Positions 1 to 11,269 are shown, numbered from the stretch's first letter. The stretch: 20,263 bases of DNA from Saccoglossus kowalevskii (GCF_000003605.2 NW_003108056.1:1-20263); one strand, 5' to 3'. Notes: generated by a model from the sequence alone, not told the origin. Program-made: numbers and translations.

Positions 1-1
1 T

Positions 2-585
2 CATAGTTCAGACTGTAACTCTGGCTGAACCATAGCTCTAACCGTAACTATGGCTGAACCATAGCTCGGACTGTAACTGTGGCTGAAAGATAGCTCAGAT
101 TGTAACTGTGGCTGAACCATAGCTCAGACTGTATCTGTGGCTGAACCAGAGCTCTAACTGTAACTGTGGCTGAACCATAGCTCGGACTGTAACTGTAGTT
201 GAACCATAGCTCGGACTGTAACTGTGGCTGAACTATAGTTCAGACTGTAACTGTGGCTGAACCATAGTTCAGACTGTAACTGTGGCTGCACCATAGCTCG
301 GACTGTAACTGTGGCTGAACAATAGCTCGAACTGTAAATGTGCTAAATCATAGCTCAGAATGTAACTGTGGCTGAACCATAGCTCGGACTGTGACTGTGG
401 CTGAACCATAGCTCGGACTGTAAGTGTGGCTAAATCATAGCTCGGACTGTAACTGTGGCTAAACCATAGCTCAGACTGTAACTGTGGCTAAATCATAGCT
501 CGGACTGTAACTGTGGCTGAACTATAGCTCGGACTGTAACTGTGGGTGAACCATAGTTCAGACTGTAACTGTGGCTGAACTGTAG
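2..585. repeat. 584-bp block A, copy 1 (20 monomers)
   Basis: Compared base by base with 11638-12221, this block shows no difference I could find, at an offset of 11636 bp. It carries a recognisable variant series: CTCTAACCGTAACTATGG (33-50), CTGAAAGATAGCTCAGATTG (83-102), a GTATCTG monomer, CAGAGCTCTAACTG (147-160), GTAGTTGAACC (198-208), a 28-bp monomer with ATGTGCTAAATC, a GTGACTG monomer and a TAAGTGTGG monomer. The match stops after GAACTGTAG, where the core changes from TTCAG here to CTCGG in the other copy. Identity over this length at such a distance, among much more varied neighbours, indicates a recent long-range copy event, or an assembly artefact. Confidence 0.9.
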
Positions 586-608
586 TTCAGACTGTAACTG
601 TGACTAAA

Positions 609-1076
609 TCATAGCTCAAACTGTAACTGTGGCTGAACCATAGCTCGGACTGTAACTGTGGCTGAACTATAGCTCGGACTGTAACTGTGGCTGAACCATA
701 GCTCGGACTGTAACTGTGGCTGAACTATAGCTCGGACTGTAACTGCGGCTGAACCATAGTTCAGACTGTAACTGTGGCTGAACCATAGCTCAGACCGTAA
801 GTATGGCTGAACCATAGCTCGGACTGTAACTGTGGCTGAAAGATAGCTCAGATTGTAACTGTGGCTGAACCATAGCTCGGACTGTAACTTTGGCTGAACC
901 ATACCTCGGACTGTATCTGTGGCAGAACCATAGCTCAGACTGTAACTGTGGCTAAACCATAGCTCAGACTGTAAATGTGGCTGAACCATAGCTCGGACTG
1001 TAACTGTGGCTGAACCATAGCTCGGACTGTAACTGTGGCTGAACCATAGCTCGGACTGTAACTGTGGCTGAAGCAT
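609..1076 (-). other. Open frame made by the repeat (155 codons); probably not a gene
   Basis: This is the longest of some fifty open frames of 60 residues or more, all on the minus strand. It encodes a 29-residue peptide repeat (VQPQLQSELWFSHSYSP, then SYGSATVTVRA) from every 87 bp. Each monomer with CCATAG gives a minus-strand ATG in the context GCTATGG, so starts occur throughout. Frames end wherever CTAAA, AATCAT or TTCACAC-type monomers bring in a stop, not at conserved positions. There is no signal peptide, membrane segment, catalytic motif, unique flank, splice pattern or codon bias apart from the DNA repeat. I regard it and the similar frames as by-products of a monomer lacking minus-strand stops. 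Confidence 0.85.
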
Positions 1077-1096
1077 AGCTCAGACTGTAACTGTGG

Positions 1097-1181
1097 CTAA
1101 GCAATAGTTCACACTGTAGCTGTGGCTGAACCAGAGCTCAGACTGTAATTGTGGCTGAACCATAGCTCAGACTGTAACTGG
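1097..1181. repeat. Three-monomer marker cassette (type example; 11 full copies)
   Basis: The cassette is three linked variant monomers of 29, 29 and 27 bp. The first starts CTAAGCAATAGTTCACAC and has GTAGCTGTGG; the second has CCAGAGCTCAGACTGTAATTG; the third lacks two bases, reading AACTGGCTG in place of AACTGTGGCTG. Full copies start at 1097, 2399, 5700, 6827, 8420, 9721, 12327, 13281, 15221, 16204 and 18144. A degenerate copy at 17361 keeps the first monomer but lacks the AATTG variant and the 27-bp monomer. The 6827 and 9721 copies share CTAGGCA; the 12327, 13281, 15221 and 16204 copies share GCAGTAG, so sub-lineages can be told apart. The cassette spacing is what reveals the higher-order period. 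Confidence 0.9.
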
Positions 1182-1564
1182 CTGAACCATAGCTCGGACT
1201 GTAACTCTGGCTGAACCACAGCTCGGACTGTAACTCTGGCTGAACCATAGTTCAGACTGTAACTATGGCTGAACCACAGCTCGGACTGTAACTGTGGCTG
1301 AACCTTAGTTCAGACTGTAACTATGGCTGAACCATAGCTCGGACTGTAACTCTGGCTGAACCATAGCTCGGACTGTAACTGTGGCTGAACCATAGATCCG
1401 ACTGTAACTGTGGCTAAACCATAGCTCAGACTGTAACTGTGGCTAATCCATAGCTCGGACTGTAACTGTGGCTGAACCACAGCTCGGACTGTAACTGTGG
1501 CTAAACCATAGCTCGGACAGTAACTGTGGCTGAACTATAGCTCGGACTGTAACTGTGGCTGAAC

Positions 1565-1984
1565 CATAGTTCAGACTGTAACTCTGGCTGAACCATAGCT
1601 CTAACCGTAACTATGGCTGAACCATAGCTCGGACTGTAACTGTGGCTGAAAGATAGCTCAGATTGTAACTGTGGCTGAACCATAGCTCAGACTGTATCTG
1701 TGGCTGAACCAGAGCTCTAACTGTAACTGTGGCTGAACCATAGCTCGGACTGTAACTGTAGTTGAACCATAGCTCGGACTGTAACTGTGGCTGAACTATA
1801 GTTCAGACTGTAACTGTGGCTGAACCATAGTTCAGACTGTAACTGTGGCTGCACCATAGCTCGGACTGTAACTGTGGCTGAACAATAGCTCGAACTGTAA
1901 ATGTGCTAAATCATAGCTCAGAATGTAACTGTGGCTGAACCATAGCTCGGACTGTGACTGTGGCTGAACCATAGCTCGGACTGT
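1565..1984. repeat. Block A, partial copy 2
   Basis: This stretch matches 2-421 at an offset of 1563 bp, which is 54 monomers minus 3 bp; one 27-bp and one 28-bp monomer in the interval account for those 3 bp. It carries the same series: CTCTAACCGTAACTATGG, GAAAGATAG, GTATCTG, CAGAGCTC, GTAGTTGAACC, ATGTGCTAAATC, GTGACTG. The match ends where copy 1 has TAAGTGTGG and this copy has TAACTGTGG. Confidence 0.88.
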
Positions 1985-2160
1985 AACTGTGGCTGAACCA
2001 TAGCTCGGACAGTACCTGTGGCTAAACCATAGCTCGGACTGTAACTGTGGCTGAACCATAGCTCGGACTGTAACTGTGGCTGAACTATAGCTCGGACTCT
2101 AACTGTGGCTGAACCATAGTTCAGACTGTAACTGTGGCTGAACCATAGCTCAGACCGTAA

Positions 2161-2520
2161 CTATAGCTGAACCATAGCTCGGACTGTAACTGTGGCTGAA
2201 AGATAGCTCAGATTGTAACTGTGGCTGAACCATAGCTCGGACTGTAACTTTGGCTGAACCATTCCTCGGACTGTAACTGTGGCAGAACCATAGCTCAGAC
2301 TGTAACTGTGGCTAAACCATAGCTCAGACTGTAACTGTGGCTGAACCATAGCTCGGACTGTAACAGTGGCTGAACCATAGCTCAGACTGTAACTGTGGCT
2401 AAGCAATAGTTCACACTGTAGCTGTGGCTGAACCAGAGCTCAGACTGTAATTGTGGCTGAACCATAGCTCAGACTGTAACTGGCTGAACTATAGCTCGGA
2501 CTGTAACTCTGGCTGAACCA
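2161..2520. repeat. Block D with CTTTGG and GGCAGAACC variants
   Basis: The distinctive order here is GAAAGATAG, then AACTTTGG, then CATTCCTCGG, then GTGGCAGAACC, then a TAACAGTGG monomer, then the three-monomer cassette at 2399. The same order recurs with few changes at about 8182-8541 (offset about 6021) and in part at about 5530-5821. Related but older versions are at 887-930, which reads CATACCTCGG, and at 5270-5330. The block ends at the left edge of the 1044-bp duplication. Confidence 0.82.
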
Positions 2521-3542
2521 CAGCTCGGACTGTAACTGTGGCTGAACCATAGTTCAGACTGTAACTATGGCTGAACCACAGCTTGGACTGTAACTGTGGC
2601 TGAACCATAGTTCAGACTGTAACTATGGCTGAACCATAGCTCGGACTGTAACTCTGGCTGAACCATAGCTCGGACTATAACTGTGGCTGAACCATAGATC
2701 CGACTGTAACTGTGGCTAAACCATAGTTCAGACTGTATCTGTGGCTAATCCATAGCTCGGACTGTAACTGTGGCTGAACTATAGCTCGGACTGTAACTGT
2801 GGGTGAACCATAGTTCAGACTGTAACTGTGGCTGAACTATAGTTCAGACTGTAACTGTGGCTAAATCATAGCTCAAACTGTAACTGTGGCTAAACCATAG
2901 CTCGGACAGTAACTGTGGCTGAACTATAGCTCGGACTCTAACTGTGGCTGAACCATAGCTCGGACTGTAACTGTGACTGAACTATAGCTCGGACTGTAAC
3001 TGTGGCTGAACCATAGTTCAGACTGTAACTGTGGCTAAACCATAGCTCAGACTGTAACTGTGGCTGAACTATAGCTCGGACTGTAACTGTGGGTGAACCA
3101 TAGTTCAGACTGTAACTGTGGCTGAACTATAGTTCAGACTGTAACTGTGGCTAAATCATAGCTCAAACTGTAACTGTGGCTAAACCATAGCTCGGACAGT
3201 AACTGTGGCTGAACTATAGCTCGGACTCTAACTGTGGCTGAACCATAGCTCGGACTGTAACTGTGACTGAACTATAGCTCGGACTGTAACTGTGGCTGAA
3301 CCATAGTTCAGACTGTAACTCTGGCTGAACCATAGCTCTAACCGTAACTATGGCTGAACCATAGCTCGGACTGTAACTGTGGCTGAAAGATAGCTCAGAT
3401 TGTAACTTTGGCTGAACCATAGCTCAGACTGTACCTGTGGCTGAACCAGAGCTCTAACTGTAACTGTGGCTGAACCATTGCTCGGACTGTAACTGTGGCT
3501 GAACCATAGCTCGGACTGTAACTGTGGCTGAACCATAGTTCA
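2499..3542. repeat. 1044-bp tandem duplication, copy 1 (36 monomers)
   Basis: Line-by-line comparison shows 2499-3686 matching 3543-4730 with no differences found, so the period is 1044 bp, exactly 36 x 29. The left edge is set by CTCG versus TTCA just before GACTGTAACTCTGG. The right edge is a CG versus CA change at 3687/4731. A period that is an exact multiple of the monomer is what in-register unequal exchange or replication slippage gives. Perfect identity says it is recent, or that one copy is an assembly duplication. Confidence 0.93.
2760..3320. repeat. Nested 290-bp duplication (10 monomers), older copy pair
   Basis: Bases 2760-3030 match 3050-3320 at an offset of 290 bp, exactly 10 monomers. 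The unit runs through a GGGTGAACC monomer, GAACTATAGTTCAG, CTAAATCATAGCTCAAAC, CTAAACC with CGGACAGTAAC, a CGGACTCTAAC monomer and GTGACTGAAC. It lies inside the 1044-bp unit and both 1044-bp copies contain it, so it arose first. Confidence 0.9.
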
Positions 3543-4730
3543 GACTGTAACTCTGGCTGAACCACAGCTCGGACTGTAACTGTGGCTGAACCATAGTTCA
3601 GACTGTAACTATGGCTGAACCACAGCTTGGACTGTAACTGTGGCTGAACCATAGTTCAGACTGTAACTATGGCTGAACCATAGCTCGGACTGTAACTCTG
3701 GCTGAACCATAGCTCGGACTATAACTGTGGCTGAACCATAGATCCGACTGTAACTGTGGCTAAACCATAGTTCAGACTGTATCTGTGGCTAATCCATAGC
3801 TCGGACTGTAACTGTGGCTGAACTATAGCTCGGACTGTAACTGTGGGTGAACCATAGTTCAGACTGTAACTGTGGCTGAACTATAGTTCAGACTGTAACT
3901 GTGGCTAAATCATAGCTCAAACTGTAACTGTGGCTAAACCATAGCTCGGACAGTAACTGTGGCTGAACTATAGCTCGGACTCTAACTGTGGCTGAACCAT
4001 AGCTCGGACTGTAACTGTGACTGAACTATAGCTCGGACTGTAACTGTGGCTGAACCATAGTTCAGACTGTAACTGTGGCTAAACCATAGCTCAGACTGTA
4101 ACTGTGGCTGAACTATAGCTCGGACTGTAACTGTGGGTGAACCATAGTTCAGACTGTAACTGTGGCTGAACTATAGTTCAGACTGTAACTGTGGCTAAAT
4201 CATAGCTCAAACTGTAACTGTGGCTAAACCATAGCTCGGACAGTAACTGTGGCTGAACTATAGCTCGGACTCTAACTGTGGCTGAACCATAGCTCGGACT
4301 GTAACTGTGACTGAACTATAGCTCGGACTGTAACTGTGGCTGAACCATAGTTCAGACTGTAACTCTGGCTGAACCATAGCTCTAACCGTAACTATGGCTG
4401 AACCATAGCTCGGACTGTAACTGTGGCTGAAAGATAGCTCAGATTGTAACTTTGGCTGAACCATAGCTCAGACTGTACCTGTGGCTGAACCAGAGCTCTA
4501 ACTGTAACTGTGGCTGAACCATTGCTCGGACTGTAACTGTGGCTGAACCATAGCTCGGACTGTAACTGTGGCTGAACCATAGTTCAGACTGTAACTCTGG
4601 CTGAACCACAGCTCGGACTGTAACTGTGGCTGAACCATAGTTCAGACTGTAACTATGGCTGAACCACAGCTTGGACTGTAACTGTGGCTGAACCATAGTT
4701 CAGACTGTAACTATGGCTGAACCATAGCTC
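3543..4730. repeat. 1044-bp tandem duplication, copy 2 plus 144-bp tail
   Basis: This is the second copy of the 2499-3542 unit, continuing 144 bp into a third partial copy before it diverges at 4731. It keeps every private variant of copy 1, including AACTTTGGCTGAACC, GTACCTG, CATTGCTCGG, CACAGCTTGG and GGACTATAAC. Some 45 bp after the tail the array enters an indel-rich stretch, so the end of the duplication and the irregular monomers may be linked. Confidence 0.92.
3804..4364. repeat. Nested 290-bp duplication, second occurrence
   Basis: These are bases 2760-3320 shifted by 1044 bp: 3804-4074 matches 4094-4364. No difference from the first occurrence was found. Confidence 0.9.
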
Positions 4731-4774
4731 AGACTGTACCTGTGGCTGAACCAGAGCTCTAACTGTAACTGTGG

Positions 4775-4895
4775 CTGAACCATTTGCTCGGACTTGTAAC
4801 TTGAGCCTAACTCTGACCTGTAACTGTGGCTGAACCACAGCTCGGACTGTACTGTGGCTAAACCCATAGCTCAGACTGTAACTGTGCTAAATCAT
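4775..4895. repeat. Irregular, indel-rich monomers
   Basis: The register breaks down here: CATTTGCTCGG has an extra T, GGACTTGTAACTTGAGCC has extra T and other inserted bases, then TAACTCTGACCTGTAAC, GGACTGTACTGTGG lacks an A, CTAAACCCATAG has an extra C, and ACTGTGCTAAATC lacks a G. Several single-base gains and losses in about 120 bp contrast with long stretches that have none. Either a degenerate patch at an old recombination junction or unpolished sequence would give this. Confidence 0.8.
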
Positions 4896-7225
4896 AGCTC
4901 GGACGGTAACTGTGGCTGAACTATAGCTCGGACTGTAACTGTGAGTGAACCATAGTTCAGACTGTAACTGTGGCTGAACTATAGTTCAGACTGTAACTGT
5001 GACTAAATCATAGCTCAAACTGTAACTGTGGCTGAACCATAGCTCGGACTGTAACTGTGGCTGAACTATAGCTCGGACTGTAACTGTGGCTGAACCATAG
5101 CTCGGACTGTAACTGTGGCTGAACTATAGCTCGGACTGTAACTGTGGCTGAACCATAGTTCAGACTGTAACTGTGGCTGAACCATAGCTCAGACCGTAAC
5201 TATGGCTGAACCATAGCTCGGAATGTAACTGTGGCTGAAAGATAGCTCAGATTGTAACTGTGGCTGAAACATAGCTCGGACTGTAACTGTGGCTGAACCA
5301 TACCTCGGACTGTAACTGTGGCAGAACCATAGCTCAGACTGTAACTGTGGCTAAACAATAGTTCAGACTGTAACTGTGGCTGAACCATATCTCAGACTGT
5401 ACCTGTGGCTGAACCAGAGCTCTAACTGTAACTGTGGCTGAAACATAGCTCGGACTGTAACTGTGGCTGAACCATAGCTCGGACTGTAACTGTGGCTGAA
5501 ACATAGCTCAGACTGTAACTGTGGCTGAACCCATAGCTCGGACTGTAACTTTGGCTGAACCATTCCTCGGACTGTAACTGTGGCAGAACCATAGCTCAGA
5601 CTGTAACTGTGGCTAAACCATAGCTCAGACTGTAACTGTGGCTGAACCATAGCTCGGACTGTAACAGTGGCTGAACCATAGCTCAGACTGTAACTGTGGC
5701 TAAGCAATAGTTCACACTGTAGCTGTGGCTGAACCAGAGCTCAGACTGTAATTGTGGCTGAACCATAGCTCAGACTGTAACTGGCTGAACCATAGCTCGG
5801 ACTGTAACTCTGGCTGAACCACAGCTCGGACTGTAACTGTGGCTGAACCATAGTTCAGACTGCAACTATGGCTGAACCACAGCTTGGACTGTAACTGTGG
5901 CTGAACCATAGTTCAGACTGTAACTATGGCTGAACCATAGCTCGGACTGTAACTCTGGCTGAACCATAGCTCGGACTGTAACTGTGGCTGAACCATAGAT
6001 CCGACTGTAACTGTGGCTAAACCATAGTTCAGACTGTATCTCTGGCTGAACCATAGCTCTAGCCGTAACTATGGCTGAACCATAGCTCGGACTGTAACTG
6101 TGGCTGAAAGATAGCTCAGATTGTAACTGTGGCTGAACCATAGCTCAGACTGTACCTGTGGCTGAACCAGAGCTCTAACTGTAACTCTGGCTGAACCATT
6201 GCTCGGACTGTAACTGTGGCTGAACCATAGCTCGGACTGTAACTGTGGCTGAACCATAGTTCAGACTGTAACTGTGGCTGAACCATAGTTCAGACTAACT
6301 GTGGCTGCACCATAGCTCGGACTGTAACTGTGGCTGAACCATAGCTCGAAAAGTAACTGTGGCTGAACCATATTTCAGACTGTAACTGTGGCTGATCTAT
6401 ATTTCAGACTGTAACTGTGGCTGAACTATAGCTCAGACTGTAACTGTGGCTGAACCATAGTTCAGACTGTAACTGTGGCTGAACCATAGCTCGGACTGTA
6501 ACTGTGGCTGAACTATAGTTCAGACTGTAACTGTGGCTGAACCATAGTTGAGACTGTAACTGTGGCTGAACCACAGCTCGGACTGTAACTGTGGCGGAAA
6601 CATAGTTCGGACTGTAACTGTGGCTGAGGCATAGCTCAGACTGTAACTGTTGCTGAACCATAGCTCAGACTGTAACTGTGGCTAAACCATAGCTCAGACT
6701 GTAACTGTGGCTGAACCATAGCTCGGACTGTAACTGTGGCTGAACCATAGCTCGGACTGTAACTGTGGCTGAACCATAGCTCGGACTGTAACTGTGGCTG
6801 AACCATAGCTCAGACTGTAACTGTGGCTAGGCAATAGTTCACACTGTAGCTGTGGCTGAACCAGAGCTCAGACTGTAATTGTGGCTGAACCATAGCTCAG
6901 ACTGTAACTGGCTGAACCATAGCTCGGACTGTAACTGTACCTGAATCATAGCTCGGACTGTAATTGTGGCTGAACCATAGCTCAGACTGTAACTCTGGCT
7001 GAACCACAGCTCGGACTGTAACTGTGGCTAAACCATAGCCCAGACTGTAACTGTGGCTAAATCATAGCTCGGACTGTAACTGTGGCTGAACTATAGCTCG
7101 GACTGTAACTGTGGGTGAACCATAGTTCAGACTGTAACTGTGGCTGAACTGTAGTTCAGACTGTAACTGTGACTAAATCATAGCTCAAACTGTAACTGTG
7201 GCTGAACCATAGCTCGGACTGTAAC
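4887..7225. repeat. Higher-order segment, copy 1 (about 2.3 kb)
   Basis: This aligns with 7869-10119 in three steps. At 4887-5270 the offset is 2982 bp (103 monomers after correcting for odd-length ones). At 5527-6020 it is 2720 (94 monomers), since about nine monomers near 5270-5526 are absent from the other copy. At 6040-7173 it is 2894 (100 monomers), since six monomers near 8740-8915 exist only in the other copy. Over 6040-7173 I noted only about five single-base differences, for example CGAAAAG versus CGAAATG and CACACTG versus CACACTA. An extra C in GAACCCATAG near 5530 marks one seam. Odd monomers shared by both copies include TTCAGACTAACTG (27 bp), CTGATCTATATTTCAG and GTGGCGGAAACATAG. 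Confidence 0.85.
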
Positions 7226-8243
7226 TGTGGCTGAACCACAGCTTGGACTGTAACTGTGGCTAAACCATAGCTCAGACTGTAACTGTGGCTAAATCATAGC
7301 TCGGACTGTAACTGTGGCTGAACTATAGCTCGGACGGTAACTGTGGGTGAACCATAGTTCAGACTGAAACTGTGGCTGAACTATAGTTCAGACTGTAACT
7401 GTGGCTAAATCATAGCTCAAACTGTAACTGTGGCTAAACCATAGCTCGGACAGTAACTGTGGCTGAACTATAGCTCGGACTGTAACTGTGGCTGAACCAT
7501 AGCTCGGACTGTAACTGTGGCTGAACTATAGCTCGGACTCTAACTGTGGCTAAACCATAGTTCAGACTGTAACTGTGGCTGAACCATAGCTCAGACCGTA
7601 ACTATGGCTGAACCATAGCTCGGACTGTAACTGTGGCTGAAAGATAGCTCAGATTGTAACTGTGGCTAAATCATAGCTCAAACTGTAACTCTGGCTGAAC
7701 CACAGCTCGGACTGTAACTGTGGCTGAACCATAGTTCAGACTGTAACTGTGGCTGAACCATAGCTCGGACTGTAACTGTGGCTAAACAATAGCTCGGACT
7801 GTAACTGTGGCTGAACCACAGCTCGGACTGTAACTGTGGCTAAACCATAGCTCAGACTGTAACTGTGGCTAAATCATAGCTCTGACTGTAACTGTGGCTG
7901 AACTATAGCTCGGACTGTAACTGTGGGTGAACCATAGTTCAGACTGTAACTGTGGCTGAACTATAGTTCAGACTGTAACTGTGACTAAATCATAGCTCAA
8001 ACTGTAACTGTGGCTGAACCATAGCTCGGACTGTAACTGTGGCTGAACTATAGCTCGGACTGTAACTGTGGCTGAACCATAGCTCGGACTGTAACTGTGG
8101 CTGAACTATAGCTCGGACTCTAACTGTGGCTAAACCATAGTTCAGACTGTAACTGTGGCTGAACCATAGCTCAGACCGTAACTATGGCTGAACCATAGCT
8201 CGGACTGTAACTGTGGCTGAAAGATAGCTCAGATTGTAACTGT
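7201..8243. repeat. 580-bp tandem duplication (20 monomers) at the segment junction
   Basis: Bases 7201-7663 align with 7781-8243 at an offset of exactly 580 bp, 20 monomers. The shared order is CACAGCTYGG, CTAAACC, CTAAATC, GAACTATAG, GGGTGAACC, GAACTATAGTTCAG, CTAAATC with CTCAAAC, up to a CGGACTCTAAC monomer, CAGACCGTAACTATGG and GAAAGATAG. Several point differences separate them (for example CGGACGGTAAC and CAGACTGAAAC only in the first copy), so this is older than the 1044-bp duplication. Bases 7664-7780 are ordinary monomers not in the alignment. Confidence 0.8.
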
Positions 8244-10119
8244 GGCTGAACCATAGCTCGGACTGTAACTTTGGCTGAACCATTCCTCGGACTGTAACTG
8301 TGGCAGAACCATAGCTCAGACTGTAACTGTGGCTAAACCATAGCTCAGACTGTAACTGTGGCTGAACCATAGCTCGGACTGTAACAGTGGCTGAACCATA
8401 GCTCAGACTGTAACTGTGGCTAAGCAATAGTTCACACTGTAGCTGTGGCTGAACCAGAGCTCAGACTGTAATTGTGGCTGAACCATAGCTCAGACTGTAA
8501 CTGGCTGAACCATAGCTCGGACTGTAACTCTGGCTGAACCACAGCTCGGACTGTAACTGTGGCTGAACCATAGTTCAGACTGTAACTATGGCTGAACCAC
8601 AGCTTGGACTGTAACTGTGGCTGAACCATAGTTCAGACTGTAACTATGGCTGAACCATAGCTCGGACTGTAACTCTGGCTGAACCATAGCTCGGACTGTA
8701 ACTGTGGCTGAACCATAGCTCGGACTGTAACTGTGGGTGAACCATAGTTCAGACTGTAACTGTGGCTGAACTATAGTTCAGACTGTAACTGTGGCTAAAT
8801 CATAGCTCAAACTGTAACTGTGGCTAAACCATAGCTCGGACAGTAACTGTGGCTGAACTATAGCTCGGACTGTAACTGTGGCTGAACCATAGCTCGGACT
8901 GTAACTGTGGCTGAACCATAGTTCAGACTGTAACTCTGGCTGAACCATAGCTCTAGCCGTAACTATGGCTGAACCATAGCTCGGACTGTAACTGTGGCTG
9001 AAAGATAGCTCAGATTGTAACTGTGGCTGAACCGTAGCTCAGACTGTACCTGTGGCTGAACCAGAGCTCTAACTGTAACTCTGGCTGAACCATTGCTCGG
9101 ACTGTAACTGTGGCTGAACCATAGCTCGGACTGTAACTGTGGCTGAACCATAGTTCAGACTGTAACTGTGGCTGAACCATAGTTCAGACTAACTGTGGCT
9201 GCACCATAGCTCGGACTGTAACTGTGGCTGAACCATAGCTCGAAATGTAACTGTGGCTGAACCATATTTCAGACTGTAACTGTGGCTGATCTATATTTCA
9301 GACTGTAACTGTGGCTGAACTATAGCTCAGACTGTAACTGTGGCTGAACCATAGTTCAGACTGTAACTGTGGCTGAACCATAGCTCGGACTGTAACTGTG
9401 GCTGAACTATAGTTCAGACTGTAACTGTGGCTGAACCATAGTTGAGACTGTAACTGTGGCTGAACCACAGCTCGGACTGTAACTGTGGCGGAAACATAGT
9501 TCGGACTGTAACTGTGGCTGAGGCATAGCTCAGACTGTAACTGTTGCTGAACCATAGCTCAGACTGTAACTGTGGTTAAACCATAGCTCAGACTGTAACT
9601 GTGGCTGAACCATAGCTCGGACTGTAACTGTGGCTGAACCATAGCTCGGACTGTAACTGTGGCTGAACCATAGCTCGGACTGTAACTGTGGCTGAACCAT
9701 AGCTCAGACTGTAACTGTGGCTAGGCAATAGTTCACACTATAGCTGTGGCTGAACCAGAGCTCAGACTGTAATTGTGGCTGAACCATAGCTCAGACTGTA
9801 ACTGGCTGAACCATAGCTCGGACTGTAACTGTACCTGAATCATAGCTCGGACTGTAATTGTGGCTGAACCATAGCTCAGACTGTAACTCTGGCTGAACCA
9901 CAGCTCGGACTGTAACTGTGGCTAAACCATAGCCCAGACTGTAACTGTGGCTAAATCATAGCTCGGACTGTAACTGTGGCTGAACTATAGCTCGGACTGT
10001 AACTGTGGGTGAACCATAGTTCAGACTGTAACTGTGGCTGAACTGTAGTTCAGACTGTAACTGTGACTGAATCATAGCTCGGACTGTAACTGTGGCTGAA
10101 CCATAGCTCGGACTGTAAC
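7869..10119. repeat. Higher-order segment, copy 2 (about 2.25 kb)
   Basis: This is the partner of 4887-7225. The best-matched part, 8934-10067, mirrors 6040-7173. Private changes here include ACCGTAGCTC near 9032, GTGGTTAAACC near 9574 and GACTGAATC near 10067. Six monomers near 8740-8915, with GGGTGAACC and CGGACAGTAAC, are absent from copy 1. After 10119 the two neighbourhoods diverge into different monomer orders. Confidence 0.84.
8811..9091. repeat. CTCTAGCC block (copy also at the window end)
   Basis: Nearly ten monomers run from CTAAACC with CGGACAGTAAC, through AACTCTGG, CTCTAGCCGTAACTATGG, GAAAGATAG and GTACCTG, to CAGAGCTCTAACTGTAACTC. The same run fills 19983-20263 (offset 11172), with one difference noted near 9032. 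The right half also matches 6040-6197. CTCTAGCC separates this sub-lineage from the commoner CTCTAACC. Confidence 0.83.
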
Positions 10120-10680
10120 TGTGGCTGAACTATAGCTCGGACTGTAACTGTGGCTGAACCATAGCTCGGACTGTAACTGTGGCTGAACTATAGCTCGGAC
10201 TGTAACTGTGGCTGAACCATAGTTCAGACTGTAACTGTGGCTGAACCATAGCTCGGACTGTAACTGTGGCTGAATCATAGCTCGGACTGTAATTGTGGCT
10301 GAACCATAGCTCAGACTGTAACTGTGGCTGAACCATAGCTCGGACTGTAACTGTGGCTGAGCCATAGCTCGGACTGTAACTGTGGCTGAACCATAGTTCA
10401 GACTGTAACTGTGGCTGAACCATAGATCAGACTGTAACTGTGGCTGAACCATAGTTCAGACTGTAACTGTGGCTGCACCATAGCTCGGACTGTAACTGTG
10501 GCTGAACAATAGCTCGAACTGTAAATGTGGCTAAATCATAGCTCAGACTGTAACTGTGGCTGAACCATAGCTCGGACTGTAACTGTGGCTGAACCATAGT
10601 TCAGACTGTAACTGTGGCTGATCTATATTTCAGACTGTAACTGTGGCTGAACTATAGTTCAGACTGTAACTGTGGCTGAA

Positions 10681-11269
10681 CCATAGATCCGACTGTAACT
10701 GTGGCTAAACCGTAGCTCAGACTGTAACAGTGGCTAATCCATAGCTCGGACTGTAACTGTGGCTGAACCACAGCTCGGACTGTATCTGTGGCTAAACCAT
10801 AGCTCAGACTGTAACTGTGGCTAAATCATAGCTCAGACTGCAACTGTGGCTGAACTATAGCTCGGACTGTAACTGTGGGTGAACCATAGTTCAGACTGTA
10901 ACTGCGGCTGAACTATAGTTCAGACTGTAACTGTGGCTAAATCATAGCTCAAACTGTAACTGTGGCTAAACCATAGCTCGGACAGTAACTGTGGCTGAAC
11001 TATAGCTCGGACTGTAACTGTGGCTGAACCATAGCTCGGACTGTAACTGTGACTGAACTATAGCTCGGACTGTAACTGTGGCTGAACCATAGTTCAGACT
11101 GTAACTCTGGCTGAACCATAGCTCTAACCGTAACTATGGCTGAACCATAGCTCGGACTGTAACTGTGGCTGAAAGATAGCTCAGATTGTAACTGTTGCTG
11201 AACCATAGCTCAGACTGTACCTGTGGCTGAACCAGAGCTCTAACTGTAACTGTGGCTGACCATAGCTCG
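10681..11269. repeat. Block E, copy 1
   Basis: This aligns with 14096-14684 at an offset of 3415 bp and, with monomer gains and losses, with about 16757-17262. The order is CATAGATCCGACTG, CTAAACC, CTAATCCATAG, CACAGCTCGG, GTATCTGTGGCTAAACC, CTAAATC, GGGTGAACC, CTCAAAC, CGGACAGTAAC, GTGACTGAAC, AACTCTGG, CTCTAACC, GAAAGATAG, GTACCTG and CAGAGCTC. Copies 1 and 2 share a one-base deletion giving GGCTGACCATAG near 11256 and 14671, which supports common descent. Private changes here include CCGTAGCTC, TAACAGTGG and AACTGCGG. Confidence 0.82.
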
